Shown here: piece by piece, positions 40,514 through 52,975 of the stretch
Layout of the letters: each line of letters begins with the position of its first letter
How positions within the stretch are numbered: position 1 is the first letter of the stretch
DNA from: Henricia sp. BOLD:AAB3569
Lineage: Eukaryota > Echinodermata > Asteroidea > Spinulosida > Echinasteridae
Length of the DNA: 64,000 nucleotides
Reading direction: 5' to 3'
Assembly: GCA_037783545.1 (NCBI GenBank)
Contig: JBBELK010001114.1
Coordinates: 1-64,000, forward strand
Notes under the pieces: generated by a model
Database searches by the model: none
What the model saw: the letters and a program-made list of their open reading frames with translations, nothing else
Told to the model about the DNA's origin: nothing
Translations under genes and position numbers: made by a program

Positions 40514-41406
40514 GTGCGCAATATAGAGAGTTTAGGGCATGCAAAATTTGAAGTTCGTCGGAACATTTTTCGACCTCCAAATTTGCCGACGTTTGGACCA
40601 CACTTTGACCAAATTGCCGAGCCAAACTGCGGTGCGTTAACGACAGTCCGAATGACTGAGCATGCGCACAACTCAGGAGTACCCCAAAGAGGTGTGTACA
40701 GACAGCCACGGTTTGCGTGAGAGCAGTCAGGAAGCCTCAACCCAGTTTTTTCTAAACTTTGAAATTTCTCTGCCATTTCCTGGCGAAAGTCTGTCAATTT
40801 TTTATGACAAGTGCGCAATATAGAGAGTTTAGGGCATGCAAAATTTGAAGTTCGTCGGAACATTTTTCGACCTCCAAATTTGCCGACGTTTGGACCACAC
40901 TTTGACCAAATTGCCGAGCCAAACTGCGGTGCGTTAACGACAGTCCGAATGACTGAGCATGCGCACAACTCAGGAGTACCCCAAAGAGGTGTGTACAGAC
41001 AGCCACGGTTTGCGTGAGAGCAGTCAGGAAGCCTCAACCCAGTTTTTTCTAAACTTTGAAATTTCTCTGCCATTTCCCGGCGAAAGTCTGTCAATTTTTT
41101 TATGACAAGTGCGCAATATAGAGAGTTCAGGGCATGCAAAATTTGAAGTTCGTCGGAACATTTTTCGACCTCCAAATTTGCCGACGTTTGGACCACACTT
41201 TGACCAAATTGCCGAGCCAAACTGCGGTGCGTTAACGACAGTCCGAATGACTGAGCATGCGCACAACTCAGGAGTACCCCAAAGAGGTGTGTACAGACAG
41301 CCACGGTTTGCGTGAGAGCGGTCAGGAAGCCTCAACCCAGTTTTTTTCTAAACTTTGAAATTTCTCTGCCATTTCCCGGCGAAAGTCTGTCAATTTTTTA
41401 TGACAA

Positions 41407-41663
41407 GTGCGCAATATAGAGAGTTTAGGGCATGCAAAATTTGAAGTTCGTCGGAACATTTTTCGACCTCCAAATTTGCCGACGTTTGGACCACACTTTG
41501 ACCAAATTGCCGAGCCAAACTGCGGTGCGTTAACGACAGTCCGAATGACTGAGCATGCGCACAACTCAGGAGTACCCCAAAGAGGTGTGTACAGACAGCC
41601 ACGGTTTGCGTGAGAAATTTCTCTGCCATTTCCCGGCGAAAGTCTGTCAATTTTTTATGACAA
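41407..41663. repeat. 257-bp monomer with 40-bp deletion, copy 2
   Basis: Identical 40-bp deletion (junction 41615/41616), 1150 bp after the first, carried by the tandem duplication rather than arising independently. Confidence 0.92.
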
Positions 41664-42853
41664 GTGCGCAATATAGAGAGTTTAGGGCATGCAAAATTTG
41701 AAGTTCGTCGGAACATTTTTCGACCTCCAAATTTGCCGACGTTTGGACCACACTTTGACCAAATTGCCGAGCCAAACTGCGGTGCGTTAACGACAGTCCG
41801 AATGACTGAGCATGCGCACAACTCAGGAGTACCCCAAAGAGGTGTGTACAGACAGCCACGGTTTGCGTGAGAGCAGTCAGGAAGCCTCAACCCAGTTTTT
41901 TCTAAACTTTGAAATTTCTCTGCCATTTCCTGGCGAAAGTCTGTCAATTTTTTATGACAAGTGCGCAATATAGAGAGTTTAGGGCATGCAAAATTTGAAG
42001 TTCGTCGGAACATTTTTCGACCTCCAAATTTGCCGACGTTTGGACCACACTTTGACCAAATTGCCGAGCCAAACTGCGGTGCGTTAACGACAGTCCGAAT
42101 GACTGAGCATGCGCACAACTCAGGAGTACCCCAAAGAGGTGTGTACAGACAGCCACGGTTTGCGTGAGAGCAGTCAGGAAGCCTCAACCCAGTTTTTTCT
42201 AAACTTTGAAATTTCTCTGCCATTTCCCGGCGAAAGTCTGTCAATTTTTTTATGACAAGTGCGCAATATAGAGAGTTCAGGGCATGCAAAATTTGAAGTT
42301 CGTCGGAACATTTTTCGACCTCCAAATTTGCCGACGTTTGGACCACACTTTGACCAAATTGCCGAGCCAAACTGCGGTGCGTTAACGACAGTCCGAATGA
42401 CTGAGCATGCGCACAACTCAGGAGTACCCCAAAGAGGTGTGTACAGACAGCCACGGTTTGCATGAGAGCGGTCAGGAAGCCTCAACCCAGTTTTTTTCTA
42501 AACTTTGAAATTTCTCTGCCATTTCCCGGCGAAAGTCTGTCAATTTTTTATGACAAGTGCGCAATATAGAGAGTTTAGGGCATGCAAAATTTGAAGTTCG
42601 TCGGAACATTTTTCGACCTCCAAATTTGCCGACGTTTGGACCACACTTTGACCAAATTGCCGAGCCAAACTGCGGTGCGTTAACGACAGTCCGAATGACT
42701 GAGCATGCGCACAACTCAGGAGTACCCCAAAGAGGTGTGTACAGACAGCCACGGTTTGCGTGAGAGCGGTCAGGAAGCCTCAACCCAGTTTTTTCTAAAC
42801 TTTGAAATTTCTCTGCCATTTCCCGGCGAAAGTCTGTCAATTTTTTATGACAA

Positions 42854-43746
42854 GTGCGCAATATAGAGAGTTTAGGGCATGCAAAATTTGAAGTTCGTCG
42901 GAACATTTTTCGACCTCCAAATTTGCCGACGTTTGGACCACACTTTGACCAAATTGCCGAGCCAAACTGCGGTGCGTTAACGACAGTCCGAATGACTGAG
43001 CATGCGCACAACTCAGGAGTACCCCAAAGAGGTGTGTACAGACAGCCACGGTTTGCGTGAGAGCAGTCAGGAAGCCTCAACCCAGTTTTTTCTAAACTTT
43101 GAAATGTCTCTGCCATTTCCCGGCGAAAGTCTGTCAATTTTTTATGACAAGTGCGCAATATAGAGAGTTCAGGGCATGCAAAATTTGAAGTTCGTCGGAA
43201 CATTTTTCGACCTCCAAATTTGCCGACGTTTGGACCACACTTTGACCAAATTGCCGAGCCAAACTGCGGCGCGTTAACGACAGTCCGAATGACTGAGCAT
43301 GCGCACAACTCAGGAGTACCCCAAAGAGGTGTGTACAGACACCCACGGTTTGCGTGAGAGCAGTCAGGAAGCCTCAACCCAGTTTTTTCTAAACTTTGAA
43401 ATTTCTCTGCCATTTCCCGGCGAAAGTCTGTCAATTTTTTATGACAAGTGCGCAATATAGAGAGTTTAGGGGCATGCACAATTTGAAGTTCGTCGGAACA
43501 TTTTTCGACCTCCAAATTTGCCGACGTTTGGACCACACTTTGACCAAATTGCCGAGCCAAACTGCGGTGCGTTAACGACAGTCCGAATGACTGAGCATGC
43601 GCACAACTCAGGAGTACCCCAAAGAGGTGTGTACAGACAGCCACGGTTTGCGTGAGAGCGGTCAGGAAGCCTCAACCCAGTTTTTTTCTAAACTTTGAAA
43701 TTTCTCTGCCATTTCCCGGCGAAAGTCTGTCAATTTTTTATGACAA
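42854..43746. repeat. Marker trimer cassette, copy 4
   Basis: Same cassette, 3490 bp after copy 3; the monomer before it (42557) also matches the one before copy 3 (39067), so the shared block is longer than three monomers. A partial relative follows at 44344-44937, with GAAATGTCTC and GCGGCGCG but without ACACCCACGG. Confidence 0.85.
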
Positions 43747-45531
43747 GTGCGCAATATAGAGAGTTTAGGGCATGCAAAATTTGAAGTTCGTCGGAACATT
43801 TTTCGACCTCCAAATTTGCCGACGTTTGGACCACACTTTGACCAAATTGCCGAGCCAAACTGCGGTGCGTTAACGACAGTCCGAATGACTGAGCATGCGC
43901 ACAACTCAGGAGTACCCCAAAGAGGTGTGTACAGACAGCCACGGTTTGCGTGAGAGCGGTCAGGAAGCCTCAACCCAGTTTTTTTCTAAACTTTGAAATT
44001 TCTCTGCCATTTCCCGGCGAAAGTCTGTCAATTTTTTATGACAAGTGCGCAATATAGAGAGTTTAGGGCATGCAAAATTTGAAGTTCGTCGGAACATTTT
44101 TCGACCTCCAAATTTGCCGACGTTTGGACCACACTTTGACCAAATTGCCGAGCCAAACTGCGGCGCGTTAACGACAGTCCGAATGACTGAGCATGCGCAC
44201 AACTCAGGAGTACCCCAAAGAGGTGTGTACAGACAGCCACGGTTTGCGTGAGAGCGCGTCAGGAAGCCTCAACCCAGTTTTTTTCTAAACTTTGAAATTT
44301 CTCTGCCATTTCCCGGCGAAAGTCTGTCAATTTTTTATGACAAGTGCGCAATATAGAGAGTTTAGGGCATGCAAAATTTGAAGTTCGTCGGAACATTTTT
44401 CGACATCCAAATTTGCCGACGTTTGGACCACACTTTGACCAAATTGCCGAGCCAAACTGCGGTGCGTTAACGACAGTCCGAATGACTGAGCATGCGCACA
44501 ACTCAGGAGTACCCCAAAGAGGTGTGTACAGACAGCCACGGTTTGCGTGAGAGCAGTCAGGAAGCCTCAACCCAGTTTTTTCTAAACTTTGAAATGTCTC
44601 TGCCATTTCCCGGCGAAAGTCTGTCAATTTTTTATGACAAGTGCGCAATATAGAGAGTTCAGGGCATGCAAAATTTGAAGTTCGTCGGAACATTTTTCGA
44701 CCTCCAAATTTGCCGACGTTTGGACCACACTTTGACCAAATTGCCGAGCCAAACTGCGGCGCGTTAACGACAGTCCGAATGACTGAGCATGCGCACAACT
44801 CAGGAGTACCCCAAAGAGGTGTGTACAGACAGCCACGGTTTGCGTGAGAGCAGTCAGGAAGCCTCAACCCAGTTTTTTTTAAACTTTGAAATTTCTGTGC
44901 CATTTCCCGGCGAAAGTCTGTCAATTTTTTATGACAAGTGCGCAATATAGAGAGTTTAGGGCATGCAAAATTTGAAGTTCGTCGGAACATTTTTCGACCT
45001 CCAAATTTGCCGACGTTTGGACCACACTTTGACCAAATTGCCGAGCCAAACTGCGGTGCGTTAACGACAGTCCGAATGACTGAGCATGCGCACAACTCAG
45101 GAGTACCCCAAAGAGGTGTGTACAGACAGCCACGGTTTGCGTGAGAGCAGTCAGGAAGCCTCAACCCAGTTTTTTCTAAACTTTGAAATTTCTCTGCCAT
45201 TTCTCGGCGAAAGTCTGTCAATTTTTTATGACAAGTGCGCAATATAGAGAGTTTAGGGCATGCAAAATTTGAAGTTCGTCGAAAATTTTTCGACCTCCAA
45301 ATTTGCCGACGTTTGGACCACACTTTGACCAAATTGCCGAGCCAAACTGCGGTGCGTTAACGACAGTCCGAATGACTGAGCATGCGCACAACTCAGGAGT
45401 ACCCCAAAGAGGTGTGTACAGACAGCCACGGTTTGCGTGAGAGCAGTCAGGAAGCCTCAACCCAGTTTTTTCTAAACTTTGAAATTTCTCTGCCATTTCC
45501 CGGCGAAAGTCTGTCAATTTTTTTATGACAA

Positions 45532-48500
45532 GTGCGCAATATAGAGAGTTTAGGGCATGCAAAATTTGAAGTTCGTCGGAACATTTTTCGACCTCCAAAT
45601 TTGCCGACGTTTGGACCACACTTTGACCAAATTGCAGAGCCAAACTGCGGTGCGTTAACGACAGTCCGAATGACTGAGCATGCGCACAACTCAGGAGTAC
45701 CCCGAAGAGGTGTGTACAGACAGCCACGGTTTGCGTGAGAGCAGTCAGGAAGCCTCAACCCAGTTTTTTCTAAACTTTGAAATTTCTCTGCCATTTCCCG
45801 GCGAAAGTCTGTCAATTTTTTATGACAAGTGCGCAATATAGAGAGTTTGGACCACACTTTGACCAAATTGCCGAGCCAAACTGCGGTGCGTTAACGACAG
45901 TCCGAATGACTGAGCATGCGCACAACTCAGGAGTACCCCAAAGAGGTGTGTACAGACAGCCACGGTTTGCGTGAGAGCAGTCAGGAAGCCTCAACCCAGT
46001 TTTTTCTAAACTTTGAAATTTCTCTGCCATTTCCCGGCGAAAGTCTGTCAATTTTTTATGACAAGTGCGCAATATAGAGAGTTTAGGGCATGCAAAATTT
46101 GAAGTTCGTCGGAACATTTTTCGACCTCCAAATTTGCCGACGTTTGGACCACACTTTGACCAAATTGCCGAGCCAAACTGCGGTGCGTTAACGACAGTCC
46201 GAATGACTGAGCATGCGCACAACTCAGGAGTACCCCAAAGAGGTGTGTACAGACAGCCACGGTTTGCGTGAGAGCAGTCAGGAAGCCTCAACCCAGTTTT
46301 TTATAAACTTTAAAATTTCTCTGCCATTTCCCGGCGAAAGTCTGTCAATTTTTTATGACAAGTGCGCAATATAGAGAGTTTAGGGCATGCAAAATTTGAA
46401 GTTCGTCGGAACATTTTTCGACCTCCAAATTTGCCGACGTTTGGACCACACTTTGACCAAATTGCCGAGCCAAACTGCGGTGCGTTAACGACAGTCCGAA
46501 TGACTGAGCATGCGCACAACTCAGGAGTACCCCAAAGAGGTGTGTACAGACAGCCACGGTTTGCGTGAGAGCAGTCAGGAAGCCTCAACCCAGTTTTTTC
46601 TAAACTTTGAAATTTCTCTGCCATTTCCCGGCGAAAGTCTGTCAATTTTTTATGACAAGTGCGCAATATAGAGAGTTTAGGGCATGCAAAATTTGAAGTT
46701 CGTCGGAACATTTTTCGACCTCCAAATTTGCCGACGTTTGGACCACACTTTGACCAAATTGCCGAGCCAAACTGCGGTGCGTTAACGACAGTCCGAATGA
46801 CTGAGCATGCGCACAACTCAGGAGTACCCCAAAGAGGTGTGTACAGACAGCCACGGTTTGCGTGAGAGCAGTCAGGAAGCCTCAACCCAGTTTTTTCTAA
46901 ACTTTGAAATTTCTCTGCCATTTCCCGGCGAAAGTCTGTCAATTTTTTATGACAAGTGCGCAATATAGAGAGTTTAGGGCATGCAAAATTTGAAGTTCGT
47001 CGGAACATTTTTCGACCTCCAAATTTGCCGACGTTTGGACCACACTTTGACCAAATTGCCGAGCCAAACTGCGGTGCGTTAACGACAGTCCGAATGACTG
47101 AGCATGCGCACAACTCAGGAGTACCCCAAAGAGGTGTGTACAGACAGCCACGGTTTGCGTGAGAGCAGTCAGGAAGCCTCAACCCAGTTTTTTCTAAACT
47201 TTGAAATTTCTCTGCCATTTCCCGGCGAAAGTCTGTCAATTTTTTATGACAAGTGCGCAATATAGAGAGTTTAGGGCATGCAAAATTTGAAGTTCGTCGG
47301 AACATTTTTCTACCTCCAAATTTGCCGACGTTTGGACCACACTTTGACCAAATTGTCGAGCCAAACTGCGGTGCGTTAACGACAGTCCGAATGACTGAGC
47401 ATGCGCACAACTCAGGAGTACCCCAAAGAGGTGTGTACAGACAGCCACGGTTTGCGTGAGAGCAGTCAGGAAGCCTCAACCCAGTTTTTTCTAAACTTTG
47501 AAATTTCTCTGCCATTTCCCGGCGAAAGTCTGTCAATTTTTTTATGACAAGTGCGCAATATAGAGAGTTTAGGGCATGCAAAATTTGAAGTTCGTCGGAA
47601 CATTTTTCGACCTCCAAATTTGCCGACGTTTGGACCACACTTTGACCAAATTGCCGAGCCAAACTGCGGTGCGTTAACGACAGTCCGAATGACTGAGCAT
47701 GCGCACAACTCAGGAGTACCCCAAAGAGGTGTGTACAGACAGCCACGGTTTGCGTGAGAGCAGTCAGGAAGCCTCAACCCAGTTTTTTCTAAACTTTGAA
47801 ATTTCTCTGCCATTTCCCGGCGAAAGTCTGTCAATTTTTTTATGACAAGTGCGCAATATAGAGAGTTTAGGGCATGCAAAATTTGAAGTTCGTCGGAACA
47901 TTTTTCGACCTCCAAATTTGCCGACGTTTGGACCACACTTTGACCAAATTGCCGAGCCAAACTGCGGTGCGTTAACGACAGTCCGAATGACTGAGCATGC
48001 GCACAACTCAGGAGTACCCCAAAGAGGTGTGTACAGACAGCCACGGTTTGCGTGAGAGCAGTCAGGAAGCCTCAACCCAGTTTTTTCTAAACTTTGAAAT
48101 TTCTCTGCCATTTCCCGGCGAAAGTCTGTCATTTTTTTATGACAAGTGCGCAATATAGAGAGTTTAGGGCATGCAAAATTTGAAGTTCGTCGGAACATTT
48201 TTCGACCTCCAAATTTGCCGACGTTTGGACCACACTTTGACCAAATTGCCGAGCCAAACTGCGGTGCGTTAACGACAGTACGAATGACTGAGCATGCGCA
48301 CAACTCAGGAGTACCCCAAAGAGGTGTGTACAGACAGCCACGGTTTGCGTGAGAGCAGTCAGGAAGCCTCAACCCAGTTTTTTCTAAACTTTGAAATTTC
48401 TCTGCCATTTCCCGGCGAAAGTCTGTCAATTTTTTATGACAAGTGCGCAATATAGAGAGTTTAGGGCATGCAAAATTTGAAGTTCGTCGGAACATTTTTC

Positions 48501-49949
48501 GACCTCCAAATTTGCCGACGTTTGGACCACACTTTAACCAAATTGCCGAGCCAAACTGCGGTGCGTTAACGACAGTCCGAATGACTGAGCATGCGCACAA
48601 CTCAGGAGTACCCCAAAGAGGTGTGTACAGACAGCCACGGTTTGCGTGAGAGCAGTCAGGAAGCCTCAACCCAGTTTTTTCTAAACTTTGAAATTTCTCT
48701 GCCATTTCCCGGCGAAAGTCTGTCAATTTTTTATGACAAGTGCGCAATATAGAGAGTTCAGGGCATGCAAAATTTGAAGTTCGTCGGAACATTTTTCGAC
48801 CTCCAAATTTGCCGACGTTTGGACCACACTTTGACCAAATTGCCGAGCCAAACTGCGGTGCGTTAACGACAGTCCGAATGACTGAGCATGCGCACAACTG
48901 AGGAGTACCCCAAAGAGGTGTGTACAGACAGCCACGGTTGGCGTGAGAGCAGTCAGGAAGCCTCAACCCAGTTTTTTCTAAACTTTGAAATTTCTCTGCC
49001 ATTTCCCGGCGAAAGTCTGTCAATTTTTTATGACAAGTGCGCAATATAGAGAGTTTAGGGCATGCAAAATTTGAAGTTCGTCGGAACATTTTTCTACCTC
49101 CAAATTTGCCGACGTTTGGACCACACTTTGACCAAATTGCCGAGCCAAACTGCGGTGCGTTAACGACAGTCCGAATGACTGAGCATGCGCACAACTCAGG
49201 AGTACCCCAAAGAGGTGTGTACAGACAGCCACGGTTTGCGTGAGAGCAGTCAGGAAGCCTCAACCCAGTTTTTTCTAAACTTTGAAATTTCTCTGCCATT
49301 TCCCGGCGAAAGTCTGTCAATTTTTTTATGACAAGTGCGCAATATAGAGAGTTTAGGGCATGCAAAATTTGAAGTTCGTCGGAACATTTTTCGACCTCCA
49401 AATTTGCCGACGTTTGGACCACACTTTGACCAAATTGCCGAGCCAAACTGCGGTGCGTTAACGACAGTCCGAATGACTGAGCATGCGCACAACTCAGGAG
49501 TACCCCAAAGAGGTGTGTACAGACAGCCACGGTTTGCGTGAGAGCAGTCAGGAAGCCTCAACCCAGTTTTTTCTAAACTTTGAAATTTCTCTGCCATTTC
49601 CCGGCGAAAGTCTGTCAATTTTTTATGACAAGTGCGCAATATAGAGAGTTTAGGGCATGCAAAATTTGAAGTTCGTCGGAACATTTTTCGACCTCCAAAT
49701 TTGCCGACGTTTGGACCACACTTTGACCAAATTGCCGAGCCAAACTGCGGTGCGTTAACGACAGTCCGAATGACTGAGCATGCGCACAACTCAGGAGTAC
49801 CCCAAAGAGGTGTGTACAGACAGCCACGGTTTGCGTGAGAGCAGTCAGGAAGCCTCAACCCAGTTTTTTTCTAAACTTTGAAATTTCTCTGCCATTTCCC
49901 GGCGAAAGTCTGTCAATTTTTTATGACAAGTGCGCAATATAGAGAGTTC
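45532..49949. repeat. 297-bp satellite array, mostly uniform block
   Basis: Fifteen monomers close to the consensus. TTTTTCTACCTCC instead of TTTTTCGACCTCC marks the monomers at 47253 and 49037 (1784 bp, six monomers apart); both are followed by monomers with a 7-T second tract, which suggests a block duplication. One monomer is deleted by 61 bp (listed separately). Near 46303-46312 two substitutions, TTTTTTATAAAC and CTTTAAAA, stop the minus-strand frame. No gene is present. Confidence 0.92.
45829..46064. repeat. 236-bp monomer with 61-bp deletion
   Basis: Consensus bases 21-81 are missing, so GAGAGTTT joins GGACCACAC at 45848/45849. GTTT is present at both original breakpoints, consistent with a 4-base short-homology deletion. 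It occurs once in the window. Confidence 0.92.
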
Positions 49950-52505
49950 AGGGCATGCAAAATTTGAAGTTCGTCGGAACATTTTTCGACCTCCAAATTT
50001 GCCGACGTTTGGACCACACTTTGACCAAATTGCCGAGCCAAACTGCGGTGCGTTAACGACAGTCCGAATGACTGAGCATGCGCACAACTCAGGAGTACCC
50101 CAAAGAGGTGTGTACAGACAGCCACGGTTGGCGTGAGAGCAGTCAGGAAGCCTCAACCCAGTTTTTTCTAAACTTTGAAATTTCTCTGCCATTTCCCTGC
50201 GAAAGTCTGTCAATTTTTTATGACAAGTGCGCAATATAGAGAGTTTAGGGCATGCAAAATTTGAAGTTCGTCGGAACATTTTTCGACCTCCAAATTTGCC
50301 GACGTTTGGACCACACTTTGACCAAATTGCCGAGCCAAACTGCGGTGCGTTAACGACAGTCCGAATGACTGAGCATGCGCACAACTCAGGAGGACCCCAA
50401 AGAGGTGTGTACAGACAGCCACGGTTTGCGTGAGAGCAGTCAGGAAGCCTCAACCCAGTTTTTTCTAAACTTTGAAATTTCTCTGCCATTTCCCGGCGAA
50501 AGTCTGTCAATTTTTTATGACAAGTGCGCAATATAGAGAGTTCAGGGCATGCAAAATTTGAAGTTCGTCGGAACATTTTTCGACCTCCAAATTTGCCGAC
50601 GTTTGGACCACACTTTTACCAAATTGCCGAGCCAAACTGCGGTGCGTTAACGACAGTCCGAATGACTGAGCATGCGCACAACTCAGGAGTACCCCAAGGA
50701 GGTGTGTACAGACAGCCCGGTTTACGTGAGAGCAGTCAGGAAGCCTCAACCCAGTTTTTTCTCAACTTTGAAATTTCTCTGCCATTTCCCGGCGAAAGTC
50801 TGTCAATTTTTTATGACAAGTGCGCAATATAGAGAGTTCAGGGCATGCAAAATTTGAAGTTCGTCGGAACATTTTTCGACCTCCAAATTTGCCGACGTTT
50901 GGACCACACTTTGACCAAATTGCCGAGCCAAACTGCGGTGCGTTAACGACAGTCCGAATGACTGAGCATGCGCACAACTCAGGAGTACCCCAAAGAGGTG
51001 TGTACAGACAGCCACGGTTTGCGTGAGAGCGGTCAGGAAGCCTCAACCCAGTTTTGTTCTAAACTTTGAAATTTCTCTGCCATTTCCCGGCGAAAGTCTG
51101 TCAATTTGTTATGACAAGTGCGCAATATGGAGAGTTTAGGGCATGCAAAATTTGAAGTTCGTCGGAACATTTTTCGACCTCCAAATTTGCCGACGTTTGG
51201 ACCACACTTTGACCAAATTGCCGAGCCAAACTGCGGTGCGTTAACGACAGTCCGAATGACTGAGCATGCGCACAACTCAGGAGTACCCCAAAGAGGTGTG
51301 TACAGACAGCCACGGTTGGCGTGAGAGCAGTCAGGAAGCCTCAACCCAGTTTTTTCTAAACTTTGAAATTTCTCTGCCATTTCCCTGCGAAAGTCTGTCA
51401 ATTTTTTATGACAAGTGCGCAATATAGAGAGTTTAGGGCATGCAAAATTTGAAGTTCGTCGGAACATTTTTCGACCTCCAAATTTGCCGACGTTTGGACC
51501 ACACTTTGACCAAATTGCCGAGCCAAACTGCGGTGCGTTAACGACAGTCCGAATGACTGAGCATGCGCACAACTCAGGAGGACCCCAAAGAGGTGTGTAC
51601 AGACAGCCACGGTTTGCGTGAGAGCAGTCAGGAAGCCTCAACCCAGTTTTTTCTAAACTTTGAAATTTCTCTGCCATTTCCCGGCGAAAGTCTGTCAATT
51701 TTTTATGACAAGTGCGCAATATAGAGAGTTCAGGGCATGCAAAATTTGAAGTTCGTCGGAACATTTTTCGACCTCCAAATTTGCCGACGTTTGGACCACA
51801 CTTTTACCAAATTGCCGAGCCAAACTGCGGTGCGTTAACGACAGTCCGAATGACTGAGCATGCGCACAACTCAGGAGTACCCCAAGGAGGTGTGTACAGA
51901 CAGCCCGGTTTACGTGAGAGCAGTCAGGAAGCCTCAACCCAGTTTTTTCTCAACTTTGAAATTTCTCTGCCATTTCCCGGCGAAAGTCTGTCAATTTTTT
52001 ATGACAAGTGCGCAATATAGAGAGTTCAGGGCATGCAAAATTTGAAGTTCGTCGGAACATTTTTCGACCTCCAAATTTGCCGACGTTTGGACCACACTTT
52101 GACCAAATTGCCGAGCCAAACTGCGGTGCGTTAACGACAGTCCGAATGACTGAGCATGCGCACAACTCAGGAGTACCCCAAAGAGGTGTGTACAGACAGC
52201 CACGGTTTGCGTGAGAGCGGTCAGGAAGCCTCAACCCAGTTTTGTTCTAAACTTTGAAATTTCTCTGCCATTTCCCGGCGAAAGTCTGTCAATTTGTTAT
52301 GACAAGTGCGCAATATGGAGAGTTTAGGGCATGCAAAATTTGAAGTTCGTCGGAACATTTTTCGACCTCCAAATTTGCCGACGTTTGGACCACACTTTGA
52401 CCAAATTGCCGAGCCAAACTGCGGTGCGTTAACGACAGTCCGAATGACTGAGCATGCGCACAACTCAGGAGTACCCCAAAGAGGTGTGTACAGACAGCCA
52501 CGGTT
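49950..52505. repeat. Tandem duplication of a 1188-bp tetramer
   Basis: Sequence from 49950 recurs 1188 bp later (four monomers) and runs just over two periods, to about 52505. Shared markers in order are GGTTGGCG, CCCTGCG, AGGAGGACC, CTTTTACC, CAAGGAGG with CAGCCCGG and TTTACG, TTTTTTCTCAAC, GAGCGGTC with TTTTGTTCT, and CAATATGG. The edges are set by T/C at 49949 against 51137 and by GGTTGGCG at 51318 against GGTTTGCG at 52506. Confidence 0.88.
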
Positions 52506-52608
52506 TGCGTGAGAGCAGTCAGGAAGCCTCAACCCAGTTTTTTCTAAACTTTGAAATTTCTCTGCCATTTCCCGGCGAAAGTCTGTCAATTTTGTATGAC
52601 AAGTGCGC

Positions 52609-52654
52609 AATATAGAGAGTTTAGGGCATGCAATATAGAGAGTTTAGGGCATGC
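52609..52654. repeat. 23-bp internal tandem duplication, copy 1
   Basis: Consensus bases 7-29, from AATATAG to the end of GCATGC, are present twice in a row, followed by a linked AACATTTG variant in place of AAAATTTG. Confidence 0.93.
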
Positions 52655-52929
52655 AACATTTGAAGTTCGTCGGAACATTTTTCGACCTCCAAATTTGCCG
52701 ACGTTTGGACCACACTTTGACCAAATTGCCGAGCCAAACTGCGGTGCGTTAACGACAGTCCGAATGACTGAGCATGCGCACAACTCAGGAGTACCCCAAA
52801 GAGGTGTGTACAGACAGCCACGGTTTGCGTGAGAGCAGTCAGGAAGCCTCAACCCAGTTTTTTTCTAAACTTTGAAATTTCTCTGCCATTTCCCGGCGAA
52901 AGTCTGTCAATTTTTTATGACAAGTGCGC

Positions 52930-52975
52930 AATATAGAGAGTTTAGGGCATGCAATATAGAGAGTTTAGGGCATGC
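52930..52975. repeat. 23-bp internal tandem duplication, copy 2
   Basis: Same 23-bp duplication with the same AACATTTG variant in the next monomer, 321 bp on, making a pair. Confidence 0.93.

Larger units (their letters stand above)
40257..42556. repeat. Tandem duplication of a 1150-bp tetramer
   Basis: Copies 40257-41406 and 41407-42556 have four monomers each: a 257-bp monomer with a 40-bp deletion, one ending CCTGGCG, one plain with a 7-T second tract, and one with GTTCAGGG, GAGCGGTC and a 7-T first tract. The only difference I saw is G at 41312 against A at 42462. This is a very recent duplication or an assembly duplicate. Confidence 0.9.
28950..45531. repeat. 297-bp satellite array, mosaic higher-order region
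   Basis: Monomers carry a different set of markers: GTTCAGGG, GAGCGGTC, TTTACGTG followed by a 7-T tract, CATTTTCCGG and TCAATTTGTTATG, CCTGGCG, GAAATGTCTC, GCGGCGCG with ACACCCACGG, and GGGGCATGCACAATTT. Markers stay linked within blocks of three or four monomers, but block order is irregular, as expected from repeated overlapping unequal exchanges. The stretch between 28.9 and 31.0 kb is the most varied clean part of the array. No gene is present. Confidence 0.92.
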
